Below are positions 11,172 through 22,551 of a DNA stretch of 64,000 nucleotides, in pieces. The notes under the pieces were generated by a model. The model was not told the DNA's origin. It saw nothing but the letters and a program-made list of their open reading frames with translations, and made no database searches. Positions within the stretch are counted from its first letter, which is position 1. Every line of letters begins with the position of its first letter. Source of the DNA: Cephalotrichum gorgonifer. Its lineage: Eukaryota; Ascomycota; Sordariomycetes; Microascales; Microascaceae. The position numbers and the translations under genes are program-made. The stretch lies in contig ONZQ02000018.1 in the NCBI GenBank assembly GCA_900312665.1, positions 458,264 to 522,263 of the forward strand. The letters run 5' to 3'.

Positions 11172-12995
11172 CTAAGACGTGTGGGACTGGACGTCAGACT
11201 CGTCGTGGGCCGGGGGACCGGCGTAGTTCTTGTGGCCCCACGCCCAGTACCACGCCGCCGAGATGACCGTCGCGCCGACGAAGACGACCGACGCGTAGTT
11301 CACCGTCGCCGCCGTGGCGGGGACGAACGACGGCATGCAGAAGAGGGGCATCGCGAGCGCAGACCACGCGAGCGCGATGATGTTCAGCGGCAGGCCGAAC
11401 TTGCCCAGGGAGAACTTGGCGCCCTTGATGTGCTTCCGCCCCGTCGCCACGCTGATAGCGATGGGCGTCGCGTACGACGCCGTGAGCGAGATGACGCCCA
11501 CGCCCGAGAAGGCGTTGAAGGCAGTCGTCGAGCCGAAGTAGATGAGCCCCAGCAGGATCTGCACCACCATGCTCAGCATCATGGCGTTGAGCGGCACGTC
11601 GAGCTTGGTGTTGACCTCCTTCCACCACCGGGACCCGGGGATGGCGCCGTCGCGCGCGAACGCCCACGTGCAGCGAGACGCCGCCGTCGTGCAGCAGATG
11701 CCGCAGAGGATGGCGAGGACCATGAGCGGCACGAGCAGGCCGATGGCGCCCTGGGCGGAGCCCACGGCCTCCTTGAGGATGGTGGGAACGGGCTGGCCGC
11801 TGCTGAGGTTGACGAGCATCGTGATGTCAGGGAGCACGAAGACGAGCGGGATGAGGAAGAGTAGGCCGGCGATCATGTTGATGACGATGGTGGCGACCAT
11901 GGCCTTGGGCACCTGGGTGGCGGGCTCGTGGACCTCCTCGCACATGGAGATGATCATGCCGGTCGACGACGTCGCGTAGCCGGCGTGGAGGAGGCCGACG
12001 CAGAACGACCAGCCGTCGGGCCAGCCGCTGTTGGTCTCGAAGTGGGTGAAGACGTACTTGGCCGAGTGGCGGCCGCCCTTGGCCAGGACGAGCGTGGATA
12101 TTAGGATCGCGATCACACCGGCGAAGGTCCAGAAGATGGTGGCAGTCTGTATATAAAAGACAGTTAGGACTGGGTAGTCGTCACAAGAAGGGGCTAACTA
12201 TAAACCTGAGGGGGGAAGGCGTTTGGGGGTGAGGGGAGGCCGAGTAAAAGCAACCCAGGGATACACGAACATCAAGAATGGGCAACCACCTGTTCCCGAG
12301 CGCCGACACGGCGTTGCACAACAACGTGATGGCGAGGAAGATGAGGAACACCTGGTACGTCTGGGCGTCGAAGATGGGCACGCCCGGCTCCGACTCGAAC
12401 ACGTTTATGCACGCGACGAAGAAGAGCGTGGTGCCGAAGTTGACCGCCAGCGTAATAGTAATGTTTCCCACCACGTAGAGCCAGCCGCAGATCCAGCTCG
12501 CAATGCGCTTATACTTGGTGGGCGCGAGCATGAAGGCCTGATAGTAGACGCCTGGCAGAGTAAAAAAGAAAGTGTCAGTTCACAACAAGTTCCTCTTCTC
12601 AATCTTCTCCCCCAAGCCGACTAGGGGCGGCAAGACAAGGGGCACCACTTACCTCCAGCAGTCGGGTAAACGCTCGTAATCTCTCCCAGCGAAGCGGCCA
12701 CACAGATGATAATCAATGACACGAGGACCCACCCCCAGATGATGTTCACGGGCCCCCCGCCGGCGAGGGGATAGAAGAGCGTGGTAGCGAGCCCGTACGG
12801 GATCGACGCGAGGACGAAGGACATGAAGGCGACCTGGAGCGTGGACCGGCTTCGCGCAAGCTCGGGCTTGTAGCCGAGGGCCGCGAGGGCCTCGTCGGCC
12901 TGGGCGTCGGTGCCCGCGGTGCCACGGCGGCGGAGGGACTCGCCGTCGACGGCCGCCGCCGACGTCGTCTTAGTGGGCTCGGGGGACGACGACAT
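11172..12995 (-). CDS. APC-superfamily permease (amino acid/GABA/choline type)
   Basis: Plasma-membrane transporter of the AA_permease_2 type. Exons 12653-12995, 12271-12551 and 11172-12146; 532 aa. The hydrophilic N-terminus leads to DEALAALGYKPEL, the usual start of fungal UGA4/HNM1-type permeases, followed by about 12 hydrophobic segments. The substrate-site helix-1 region (FVLASIPYGLATTLFYPLAGG) and the GEITSVYPTAGGVYYQ motif are typical; the latter is rebuilt by the first splice. GWLYVVGNITITLAVNFG and FARDGAIPGSRWW are further family blocks. Substrate is not determined: GABA, polyamines and choline are all possible in this subfamily. Length is normal and no break is seen. Confidence 0.9.
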
Positions 12996-14621
12996 CTTGT
13001 CTGGCGCGAAGTGTTGACGAGCCAGAAGAGGGTTGGGGGTAGGAGGCAGTTCTGGTCAGGGAGGTTCGATCGTCAGCAAGGAAGAAAGATCGAGAGGAAA
13101 GGGGGGAGGGAAAAGAAAAAGTAGCGAGAGGTGAGACGAGAGAGAAGAGGACCGAAGCAGAAAAAATGATCAGCCCGAGAGGTTACATACAAGTAAATAC
13201 ACGCAGCAAGGAAGAGCCAGGGTAATACTCGTATGAGGACGAGTATACAAGTAGACAAGGGTGCCAAGCCAAGCGCAAAACAAAATAGGTCGACGATAAA
13301 GCCTGGCGCAGCGGGGGCCCCGCAGAAACGACGAATCACCCACTCAGCAATCTCACCATCTCTGCACTTTCCCTGCTTGCCTCCGTCTTCCTCGTTCGCA
13401 GAAGGATCCACCCGTGCGGGCCCCCCGACACACCTAGCCCAAGTCTGTGGAACCAGCTAATACCAACTGCACAGGCCAGGATAAGAGCTAAGACTCGGGC
13501 CTTCGAGCACTAGTGTGGGGGGCTCTGGTGAAATGGCGAGGGGGTGTTGGGGTTCCTCCAGCTTCCTAATCCGGGCTAGGCGATGTGACGTTGGCCTTGA
13601 TGCGAGTTTGATCACGGTCATCCGCGGCCATGAGCATGGGCGTTTACGAGTAAGGAAAGCTGGCGCATGCGTCCGAGGGTGGTGTGTGGAGTGGGGTGGA
13701 TGCGAGTGCATCGGTGTCCCTAAAAATGCATGGCCGGGACTGGATTACTCAACCGAGTGCAACGTGACGTAACTACAGGTTGTCCTCATACTTGGACATC
13801 TACGGAGTACGAGTAAAGGGAAAGAGCGAATAGAGAGGGGGACGTCTATGGCCGGGAAGGCAATTTGGAGAGGAAGGAACGAATGGGGGCGGGGGCGAGA
13901 TTTTGGTACCTGGTAATTGGAGGGGATAGGAAGGAACGGCGCGGGAGAGAAAAGTCAATCGGGCAAAGGAAGAAGGAACCACCAAAACAGAGACACCTCA
14001 TTGGCTCCCACGCGAAAACCGCCCTGTCCCAAGATTACTACGTCATTGGCCAAGATTGTGGCTCTCGGGCCAAGAGGAGCGTTTTGTTCCTTTTTCGGAG
14101 CTCGGATACTCCGCTCTCGGGTCATCCGTTACATCCACGCTAAAAGAAATATTGTCACCCTGAAATTGCGCTGCCGGCCGGAAGAGGAAGAATATCATGT
14201 GAAAACTTCGATTTTCTGCATGCACGAGGGAAGGTGCAGGGATAGGGCGAGCTTAAGCCTTTTAAGGGCGCGGGCCTTTTTCAAGGCTGGTATGCACGAG
14301 GACGGATCGGTATCGACTTACAGAAAATTACGAGCCGTTATTAGTATTGGGTATTATGTCGCATCTACATGCTACGTTTACCTGTCAGCCGAGATCTCCG
14401 CTAGCGTGGTTGGCCTTCGAGTAGAAACAGAAGACGGCTCGGGCCCATCACTAATCCCCGGGAGCAAAGAACTGCATTCACCATCGCTTGCTAGTTATCG
14501 AAGTTATCGAATACCTCCCAACCGAGACCAAACGCCAGGCTAGAAACCCAAAATTGCTAAAAATCCAAATCCGAAATCCCCCCCCAAAAAAGACTAGGTC
14601 CGCCCCAGTATATACTCGCTC
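12996..14621. other. Intergenic upstream of permease
   Basis: 1.6 kb. No convincing gene; a 208-codon plus-strand frame (13917-14543) lacks coding character. CATTGG (inverted CCAAT) boxes at about 13999 and 14045. TACGGAGTACGAGTA at 13802-13816 belongs to a word family recurring between genes in this window. Confidence 0.5.
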
Positions 14622-17600
14622 CTAGTACAAGATCTTCACCTCCTGATATGGAGCCTTGTCAAGATCGACCCTCACCGCCCCGTCCTCTTCCAGCCACGAT
14701 CCTTCATCCGTGATCGGAATAGCCGCCTGGGTGTGTCGAACCTCCTGTCGACTAACCCCCGCCTTATCCCTCGGGATCCAGAGGCTCTCCATCGGCGTTG
14801 TCATGACCGGCGGCCAGTACGCCTTGTGCGCGTAGTCCTCCGGGTACGACTCCGTCGGGTCGGGCATGTCGGGGGGCAGCATCGCCTGCAACGCGGCGAA
14901 GTCGTCGAACGTCCCCGGGTGCAGGAACCTCAAGAGGAAGTTCGGGTTCGCCGTCCGTTCCGGCCTAATCCAGGGCGCGAGGTACCCGTACGCCCACGTC
15001 AACCCTAGCGAGTCGGCAAGAGACCTCACCCGCGTCTTGACGGCCCCCTTCGCGGCGTCCGTGAGGGACGACACCGCCCCGTCCGCACCCTCAACTCCCA
15101 ACCCCATTCCTCTATCGCTCGTAGGTCCGTGCTCCGGGCCACCGGCAACCTTGCCCTCTTCCACGTCGAACGGGTAGTGCGGCTGAGCCGTGGTCGCCTC
15201 GTTCCGCCCAATATCAAACACCTCCCCTCCCGCTAGCTCGTCGCTCTCGAGACTTAGGGTACGGGGCAGGTTGTACATTAGCGGGGTGATCGAGTCCGAG
15301 ATACTAAGGTGCATCAGCACCGAGAAGACGAGGAACAGGACCATGAGAACCATCGGCGCAAAGGCGGAGCGGAGTGCGAAGAGCCCAATCATGCAGACCT
15401 CGGCGAGGTAGAGGCCGACAATGAGCTGCATCAGGGCGCGTGGGTAGACAAGGCCTCGGGTGTCGATGCTGGTATTATAGACATAAAGGAGGTTGTAACG
15501 GTAGGCAAGGTATATGACGTAGATTCCCAACGTGGCGAATCCAAGGATTAGGGGCGCGATACAGGAGTAGCTAATGGCTGGGAGGTTGTCAGAAAGGAAG
15601 TTCCCAGCAAGGGTGCCGCAGAGCTGGCGCGAGGGGACCTAGGCATCAGAGTATGGAGAGAGAAGGAGAAAACCTACCGATGACCCCCATGTTGGTGAAC
15701 ACGGGGAATATCGCCCCCCAATGTATCACCCTGACCTTGTGCCACGTGTTGAACATCACCCTCGGACTCCCCATCCTCTTCGCGATGACGTAGTGCCGGA
15801 AGATGTCCACCAGGTGCACCATGCCGCTCGCGCCGAAGGCGAGGCACTGGATCAGAATGTATGAAATGTAGAAGTTAGATGACGTGGGGAGTTTTTCAGC
15901 GAGTAGGTCCTTCGCTGAGAGGGGGTCCTTGATGACGGACGTCAACGCGCCCGAGGCAGCCGAGGTGAGGGTCGTGACGAGGAAGACCTGGACGACCTGG
16001 AAGGCGAAGTAGGCGTTCTGCACAAAGAGTTCGATGTGGGAGAGAGACGGGACGCCCGCAACGCGGGCGCAGACTAAAAGACGTATCAGTACAGACTCAT
16101 GACCGAACAGGGAGAGGAGGGTGGGGGACTAAAGAAGGACTAGAGGGTAGGGAGGGAAGGGCGAAGGGGACGGAAGTGGGCAAGCAACGAGGAGCAAGAA
16201 ATGAGAGTAAGGACGGGAAACCTACATCGGAGCATCCAAGGCACCAGGGCCATCAGGAGGGAGAGCGCAAGCGCGGGCAGGAAGCCCTGCAGGAGCCCAG
16301 TGATAGCTTTAGGTAATTTCATAATCCACCCCAAAAAGGGAATCATCTCGGCCAGTGTCCCAATATTCGACATAGCGCCCACAAATGCCGCGGGGAAAGA
16401 CCAGAACACGATAGCGGCAGTAATGACGCCTAGCATGGCAAAGCGTCTCGCAATCCTCTCGGGCCCCTGCATCCCAAGCACCTCCCATACGACCTCGTCG
16501 GGCCGCACACCGATGAACCGCGGCGACATGAAGTTTGGCCGGTGATGCGCCTGGGTCTGGTACGCCGCCTCGGCCTCGGCCTGCGTCGCAAACTCTATGA
16601 AGGCCGCGGGTATCGGTTTCCCTGCGCCCATCAGGAGGCGGCGCTTGGCCTTCTTGATGCGCGGGGAGAGGAGCTTGAGGCGGTTGCGCGTCCACTTTAT
16701 GGTGTCGACGCGGCGGAAGTAGTTCGCCACGGGCCGGTGGTGGGGCCGCTCGGGTGCGCGAATCCATTGGGCTGCGACGGAGCCGTTCACGTCGGGGAAG
16801 CCGGCGGGTAGCTCGTCGGTGGTGGAGGAGGGCAGGGCCGTCTTTTCGACGTCGATCTCGGGAGAGGAGGGGGTGCTGGTGGGAAGGGACGTGTTGTCGG
16901 CGTTTGAGAGTGTAGAGGATGAGGCCGCCGCCGCTTTGAGCTGCTTGTTACGCCGTTCGTTCGCCATTTTTATGAGGCGGATCTCGGCCCTCTCGAGGCG
17001 CCGCGCGGTCTGGTCCCTCTCGTCGACGAGCTTCTCGAGCTCATCGACGTCCTTGGGGATCCACACATTCTTCACGCCGTCGCCGAAGACCTTTCGGAGT
17101 CTGCGTTCGTCGAGGTACCGCTGGGGGACGCAGAGGAAGAGGACGGTCCTGGATGAAAGGCGCTTCGACTGGTAAGGGGACATGAGGTATGCGTGGCGGA
17201 GGTTGATGTAGAAGATGCACTCGCGGTAGATTGTGAACATGATGAATCCTGATTATATCTGTCAGCCAAGGGGAGAGAGAGGGTGGTGGGGTGGGTAGCA
17301 AGGCGACGCACCGAAGAAGAGGTATGCGACAAGGACATGCACAAAGTACAGGGATGGCACCGCCACGTTTCCCATGGTGAGGCTATCGAGTTGGGAGTTG
17401 TTGCCGCCGCCCTTAGAATGGACAGGAAGGAGGACGGGCCACGTCAGGCATACCCCCGTGAAGGTGATGAGGGAGAGCATCCTCAGGTAGCGCAGGAAGA
17501 GATATGCGTCTAGCGTGCTACGGTGTAGGACATCTTTATCATCGACTTTGATAAAGGCCTTCACCCAGTTGAACCAGGTATTAGGAAGGGCGTCACTCCG

Positions 17601-18177
17601 CTCCCTGGACAGGACGTTAGAAGATGTCGCCCCGGATCATATTCACAGTTGAAGGAGCTGTGTGGATGGGGGGGCAGGCGCGGGGAGTACGCACTGAGGC
17701 AGGAGAGTCGAGAGCATGGTCCGAGGGCGGTAGACCCTCGGCATGCGGTGCCTCAAGCACCAGAAGATGAGCATGCATACTATGGCGAAGATGAGGACGG
17801 GAAGGAGGGTGCTGAAGAGGGAGCTGAGAGACGATGGGTCGCCGTTGGAGACATCGATCTTGCTTAGAGTGCCGCCCCCGGTCGAGTTGTCTTGCGCAGA
17901 GCCGACCCTGGGGTCGCTGCCCTCGCCGATGTCCTGGGATTCTTGATGTTAGATCTTGGGCGTCTATAGACGGCGGGAGCGCGCGGTGAGTGGGAAGCAG
18001 CAGGCGAAGCTTGGCAGGCCGACGCAGGGACGTGGACGGGAACGGGAATGGAAAGCAATAGGGTTGGAGACGACGAGAGAGGAATATGAGATATCAGACG
18101 AAAGGACATATTAGACGAGGATGAGATACAGTACATACCAGCGGAGCTCTCGCCAGCAGCGGTGGCGGCCAGCTCAT
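14622..18177 (-). CDS. OSCA/CSC1-type calcium-permeable stress-gated channel (DUF221 family)
   Basis: Putative mechanosensitive or osmosensitive cation channel of the TMEM63/OSCA/CSC1 family. Exons 18139-18177, 17695-17933, 17312-17604, 16226-17248, 15678-16073, 14622-15577; 981 aa, all phases consistent. Hydrophobic helices at ~52-72, ~132-153 and just after the third exon join are followed by a long cytosolic loop with a Lys/Arg-rich coiled segment (ERAEIRLIKMANERR) and the conserved GKPIPAAFIEFATQAEAEAAYQ block. The pore region follows, with VELF-like ELFVQNAYFAFQVVQVFLVTT and SYSCIAPLILGF, then a hydrophilic ~200-residue tail. The 13-codon first exon is the least certain part. Ion selectivity is inferred from the family. 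Confidence 0.92.
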
Positions 18178-20649
18178 CGTTCAGACCATTTGTGGGGCAC
18201 AGGCACAGTTTAGCGTATAGAATCTGACTTAGGCCAACGAGGACGATATTGGTGATATCGTGAATTGAGATGTGAGGATATCTGTCGGTGGGTAAGAGAA
18301 GAGTCGACGGTCACAGCAAGGTGGTGGTGGTGGTGGTGAGGGGGGCCGGCTGAGGAAAAGAAGATGTGAGTGAGAGGGTGGTCTTGCCAGTGTTGTTTGT
18401 CTTGCCCCACACCGCAGGGTGCAATGTACCAATACAGGGGGTAATACTTATTAATATATGGCGACTAGTACAGAGGGAGAGTAAATCTTAGGTGGGGAGG
18501 GACTTGACGACAGGGGGGCAGGTACAAGCTGTACATAAAGTGGACAGGGGCCAGGGGTCCAGGGTTCCGGCGATCCTTGGCGATGGCACCCGTGATTCAG
18601 CCCCAAGTCGGGAGAGCCAGCTATTGTTTTATTCTGTTTTCTCCCTCTCGTATTTTTATCTCATTTTCTCATTTTCCTACGCCGGTACCATATAATACAC
18701 GGACAACTATTTCGAGTGCAGTGTCTCATATTGTCTTGGGCCATGCACAATACAAGTATTACTCAGCATGAAAGCAATTTTCTCTACATCGGGTCGTCCA
18801 TCAGTCGCTCTTTCCGAGTGGAGACCCGGGGATGAGATCCGAGGAAATGGATACCCGCACTTGGGAGTACGAAGTAGGTCGAGGATGTGACGAGTACTGA
18901 GTATCCGTACTTGTGAGAGAGAATGTTGTACTTGTACTCAGACTCGAACTCGTGCAGAAGCAGCTTTCGCATGCCACGGCAGGCTAGCCGCGACCGTTAG
19001 ACGTTACAAGTAGTACGGGGGCTGTCGGCAGATCTGGGCACTAGGGCGGGGGGACTCGGGCATCGAGAGCAGCCCAATCCTCGCGCGGCACAACCGTACA
19101 GGTATGGATACTCCTTCTCCATACGGAATACTCCGAGCTCGTATGTAGGCCCAGATACGGCCCCATCGAACTTTTAGTTCATGCATGCATGAGCCTCCAG
19201 AGTAAGACTGAGAGTGAAACCCCCCGGCGAAATAACAAGGATCCGGCATGGTGGCTTGCAGCCAACGCCGCCGTGATGACAACGTGGCTTGCCAACTGTC
19301 TTGCAGCAGAGACCTATGTACTCCGTATAAGTAGCCCTTCGGGTTTCCCTCTGATTGTCGAACTTGGGAAAGTCGTGATGTTCCCTGCATGGGAATACGA
19401 GTGCAAGCAGATGTACTCCGTAACTCCCGTCAGATCCATGATCACCCTCGTGGTGGAGAGCAGGCTGAAGGTTGATCGCCTTGTAGGTTGATCGAGTACG
19501 CTTGTACTTGTACAAGCAACCAACGCCCGGTCCCTATCTTCCCTGGTGATTCGGCTGCCTCCGCAGCGGGAATGCAGATCGATTGGCGGGTCGGGAGGCG
19601 AAAACGACATGGAGCAGGATCTCCAAGCACAATGGGCGGCGGGCAACTTTGTACTACGTAGGGCACTCGACGAAGGCCTGTGTCACGCACCGAGCATTAC
19701 CCTTATTTGACAGCCGGCCAACCGAAATCGGAAGCGATCAACGGTATCGGGCCGCGCGAGAAGCCCCGCCTAGCCTAGATAGAAGAAGCGCACATGGTAC
19801 TCGTAAGCCCGGTGAGCACCGATATGCATACCAAGCCTACGACCTCAGTATTACAACTAGCAACTAGCGTTAAAGTTGCAGCTTTTACCAGACAAGAAGC
19901 AAGGAAAGGGAAGTGGCAATCCCGGCGAAACCCTGGAACTAGCTTCCCACTGGGGACTGGTGGTGGCGACTTCCTTCGGATACCAAGGGCGGAGCGGAGA
20001 TATCCACCACCTGCGCCGAGGAGGATGAGGTACACAAGTACAAGGGTTAAGGTACGCAGCCACTCGTTTTCTCGTCTTTGCGCCTTCCCACTGGGTTAGT
20101 GCGGATACCACCGCCGTTCAACAGGGTCCATCCGTCAGCACATGGAAGGAAGTAACCCCTCGATTCAGTGTCTCATTCGCCCGGTTCCCCGGTGCCGCCC
20201 CCACCGCCCCAACCGGACCCATGTCATTGGTCTATCTCTCCAATCTCAGCTCTCCACATGCCATCGCGCCTTCCCAAAGCCGGGCCGCCAGAGGCCGTCA
20301 GCGTGCCATCCGCGCTCAGTTGCACACCAGCCATCTTGCTTCTGGTCGCACCTGTATGGTCTGCCAAACCGAGCTCCGTTACATCGGATCTCCCAATTAG
20401 AATCAAACTATTATTATCCTTGCAGTCTCTCAAAGAAGTTACCGAGTTCTCAGTGTTCCTTATGTACTCCGTACTTGCCCTACCTGTTCAAACGGAGTAC
20501 GACATGGGTGTATCGCAAAATATTGATCCGTCCCGGCGGATGGCGCCCTCTGTTTCGACGACTTCATCGACGAGGGTCAAAATTAAGATGGAGATGGATG
20601 ATGGAGTCAACACGCCACATAACTAACTCGATTCAGATTCTCACATATC

Positions 20650-20685
20650 ATATCGCATCGCATCGTACCGTATCGTATCGTACCA
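20650..20685. repeat. Degenerate pentanucleotide repeat (TATCG/CATCG)
   Basis: Seven or so imperfect copies of (T/C)ATCG in a row, in the gene-poor gap. Confidence 0.7.
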
Positions 20686-20899
20686 AAAGCTATACGCACA
20701 TCATACCCAGAAAAGGAATAGAAGAGGCGAGAAAAAAAGAAAGAAAAAGAAACCCCCAAAACAAGAACGACGAGAAAAAGCAAACCAAATCAACGCAATA
20801 CTACTCCTTGTCGCCCCTTCGCCGTCCCATCGGTATTACCCCAATGTCCAAGCTCCAAACAAATGCATTTCACCCCCTGCCAAATCCCGATCCCATTCC

Positions 20900-20928
20900 T
20901 AATCCCCGATCCCCGATCCCCGATCCCA
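20900..20928. repeat. Short tandem repeat, unit CCCCGAT
   Basis: About three to four tandem copies of a 7-base unit, upstream of nothing and downstream of the SAT4-type gene. Confidence 0.7.
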
Positions 20929-21062
20929 ATTTCGACTGCAATTTCGATCATCCCACTAGTTCCTCCGTTTGTGGTCGTACAAATCCGAAGCACCGGGCCC
21001 TTCCCCCTTTCCGTACAAGTGAAGCAATATGCCGAAAAGACTTCCTCCTCCCCCACCCCCGC

Positions 21063-22551
21063 CTACACCCGCGAGATCTCCGTCGCGGTACTCTCCTGCC
21101 TCCGTAGGGGTATCTTGTCCGTGTCGATAGACTCGAGCTCCACCGGCGGCGGTGAGGTCGGCGGCTTGCCCTCGCGGATCAGGGCACGGAGAACGGGGAT
21201 CGATGCGGCGATGATGGTCGAGGCGCCCTCTGCTATGCCGAAGATGACGAGCTGGACGGAGTCCACTGCGGAAGAAGGGTGAGCTTTTGTTGCAAAGACC
21301 GATAAGATCCTAGAGGAGATGGGGCAAGGGTAGAGGGTAAGATGACAGAGGGCTTGGCGCGCTCGAGACATGGGACATGAGACATACCTGGCTGGGTGCC
21401 CCTGAGATCTGGAACCTTGCTGACCTTGACGAAAGAGATGGCACCAGCACTGCGGGGTGGGTGTGTTAGTCGGGACCGTTGTCGTTGCCTCCTTGGGGAT
21501 GGGGAAGGGGCACGCTCTGGAAACTCACAAGGCGCCCATGCTCATGGCGACGAGCACCCCGATCTTCTCGCGGCGCGTCATCCTCAGGTTCCAGATGATC
21601 TTCCACGGTAATATCGACAGCGTGATGTCCATGGCGCCGGAATATGCTAGCCAACCAACAACCCGTCAGCCCCTTTCTCCCCTCAGTCCCCCCCTCAAGC
21701 GGAAGGGGGCCGAACAAACTCCTCATGCAAAAGTAAAAGCGAGGGGGGGCTGGGGGAAGACTCACACGTAGCAAACATAAAGTACGCGACCTTCAACTCG
21801 GTGTTGATCTCGAAGAAGACCAATACGGCGCTGCTACCCATGATGGCCGTCATGGTCACGATGATGCACCAGATGAGCTTGAGGATGGCCCCGTCCGAGA
21901 TGCGCGCGAGCGTCAGCGCGAACGACGTCTTGCTCCACATGGCCGCCATGACGGAGAAGAAGCCCGCGACGTTGGCGAGCGTGGGCAGCCTGAGGAGCGC
22001 GTCGGGCCCGATGGGGGAGTTACGGCCGTAGCCTAGGGAGACGGAGACCGAGGTCATGGCCGCTGCGATGGCTAGGGATATCTGTGTTGTCGGCGGGCTG
22101 TTAGCAAGACGCGCTCGGGAAGCCCGGGAAGAAAAGGAAGGGAGGGGGAGACCAGAATCCGATGCTAAGTCGAGATACGCGCGGTGTGAGGAGAGCCAAG
22201 ACGTACCCAGGCGAGCTTAAGCAGCCAGTCATCCCACCATAACCGTCTCTGCCGCGAAGTCTTACAGTATACCCTCAGCGCCACGACGATAAACGACACC
22301 CCCGTCATCATCCAGATCGAGTAGTTCAGCACCGGGCCAAAGTCTTCCACGGGACCCTGCTCACCCGCCTCGGCCCCCGCCCCCGCCGCTGCCTCGGTCA
22401 CCGGCGCCGTGGCCACGAACGTGGCGGCCGTGAGGAAGTCGAGGGCCTGCGTCGGCGTCGTCGGTATGGGCGTCGTGGGCGTCGTCACGGCGGGGGCGGA
22501 GACGGCGTTGGACAAGTACGGCGCGACCTGCCTGAGCCGTAGTATCGCCAT
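21063..22551 (-). CDS. SAT4-type fungal rhodopsin-domain membrane protein
   Basis: Seven-helix integral membrane protein of the fungal SAT4/rhodopsin-domain family, some members of which act as receptors in host or nutrient sensing. Exons 22207-22551, 21766-22081, 21529-21646, 21388-21449, 21063-21265; 347 aa. The N-terminus (1-~70) is Ala/Pro/Thr-rich. First helix at ~78-99 is followed by the family signature RRLWWDDWLLKLAW; then WSKTSFALTLARI, a helix with WCIIVTMTAIMGSS, and MDITLSILPWKIIWNL, which is the classic LPW motif. The C-terminal tail is cytosolic and ends TEISRV. The start at 22551 is chosen because the longer reading upstream has no ATG. No CFEM domain, so it is not a canonical PTH11 receptor. 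Ligand unknown. Confidence 0.88.

Larger units (their letters stand above)
18178..21062. other. 2.9 kb gene-poor gap
   Basis: No gene supported. Bases 18750-20100 carry many TACTTGT/ACAAGTA, TACTCCGTA and ACGAGTA words. Simple repeats occur at 20650-20685 and 20900-20928. Short frames on both strands overlap without codon bias. Confidence 0.5.

Noticed and set aside
13917..14543. 208-codon plus-strand frame upstream of the permease
   Set aside because: No coding codon bias, no domain, mixed low-complexity; treated as chance.
20142..21107. 321-codon plus-strand frame
   Set aside because: Runs through simple repeats and overlaps the SAT4-type gene end; composition is not coding.
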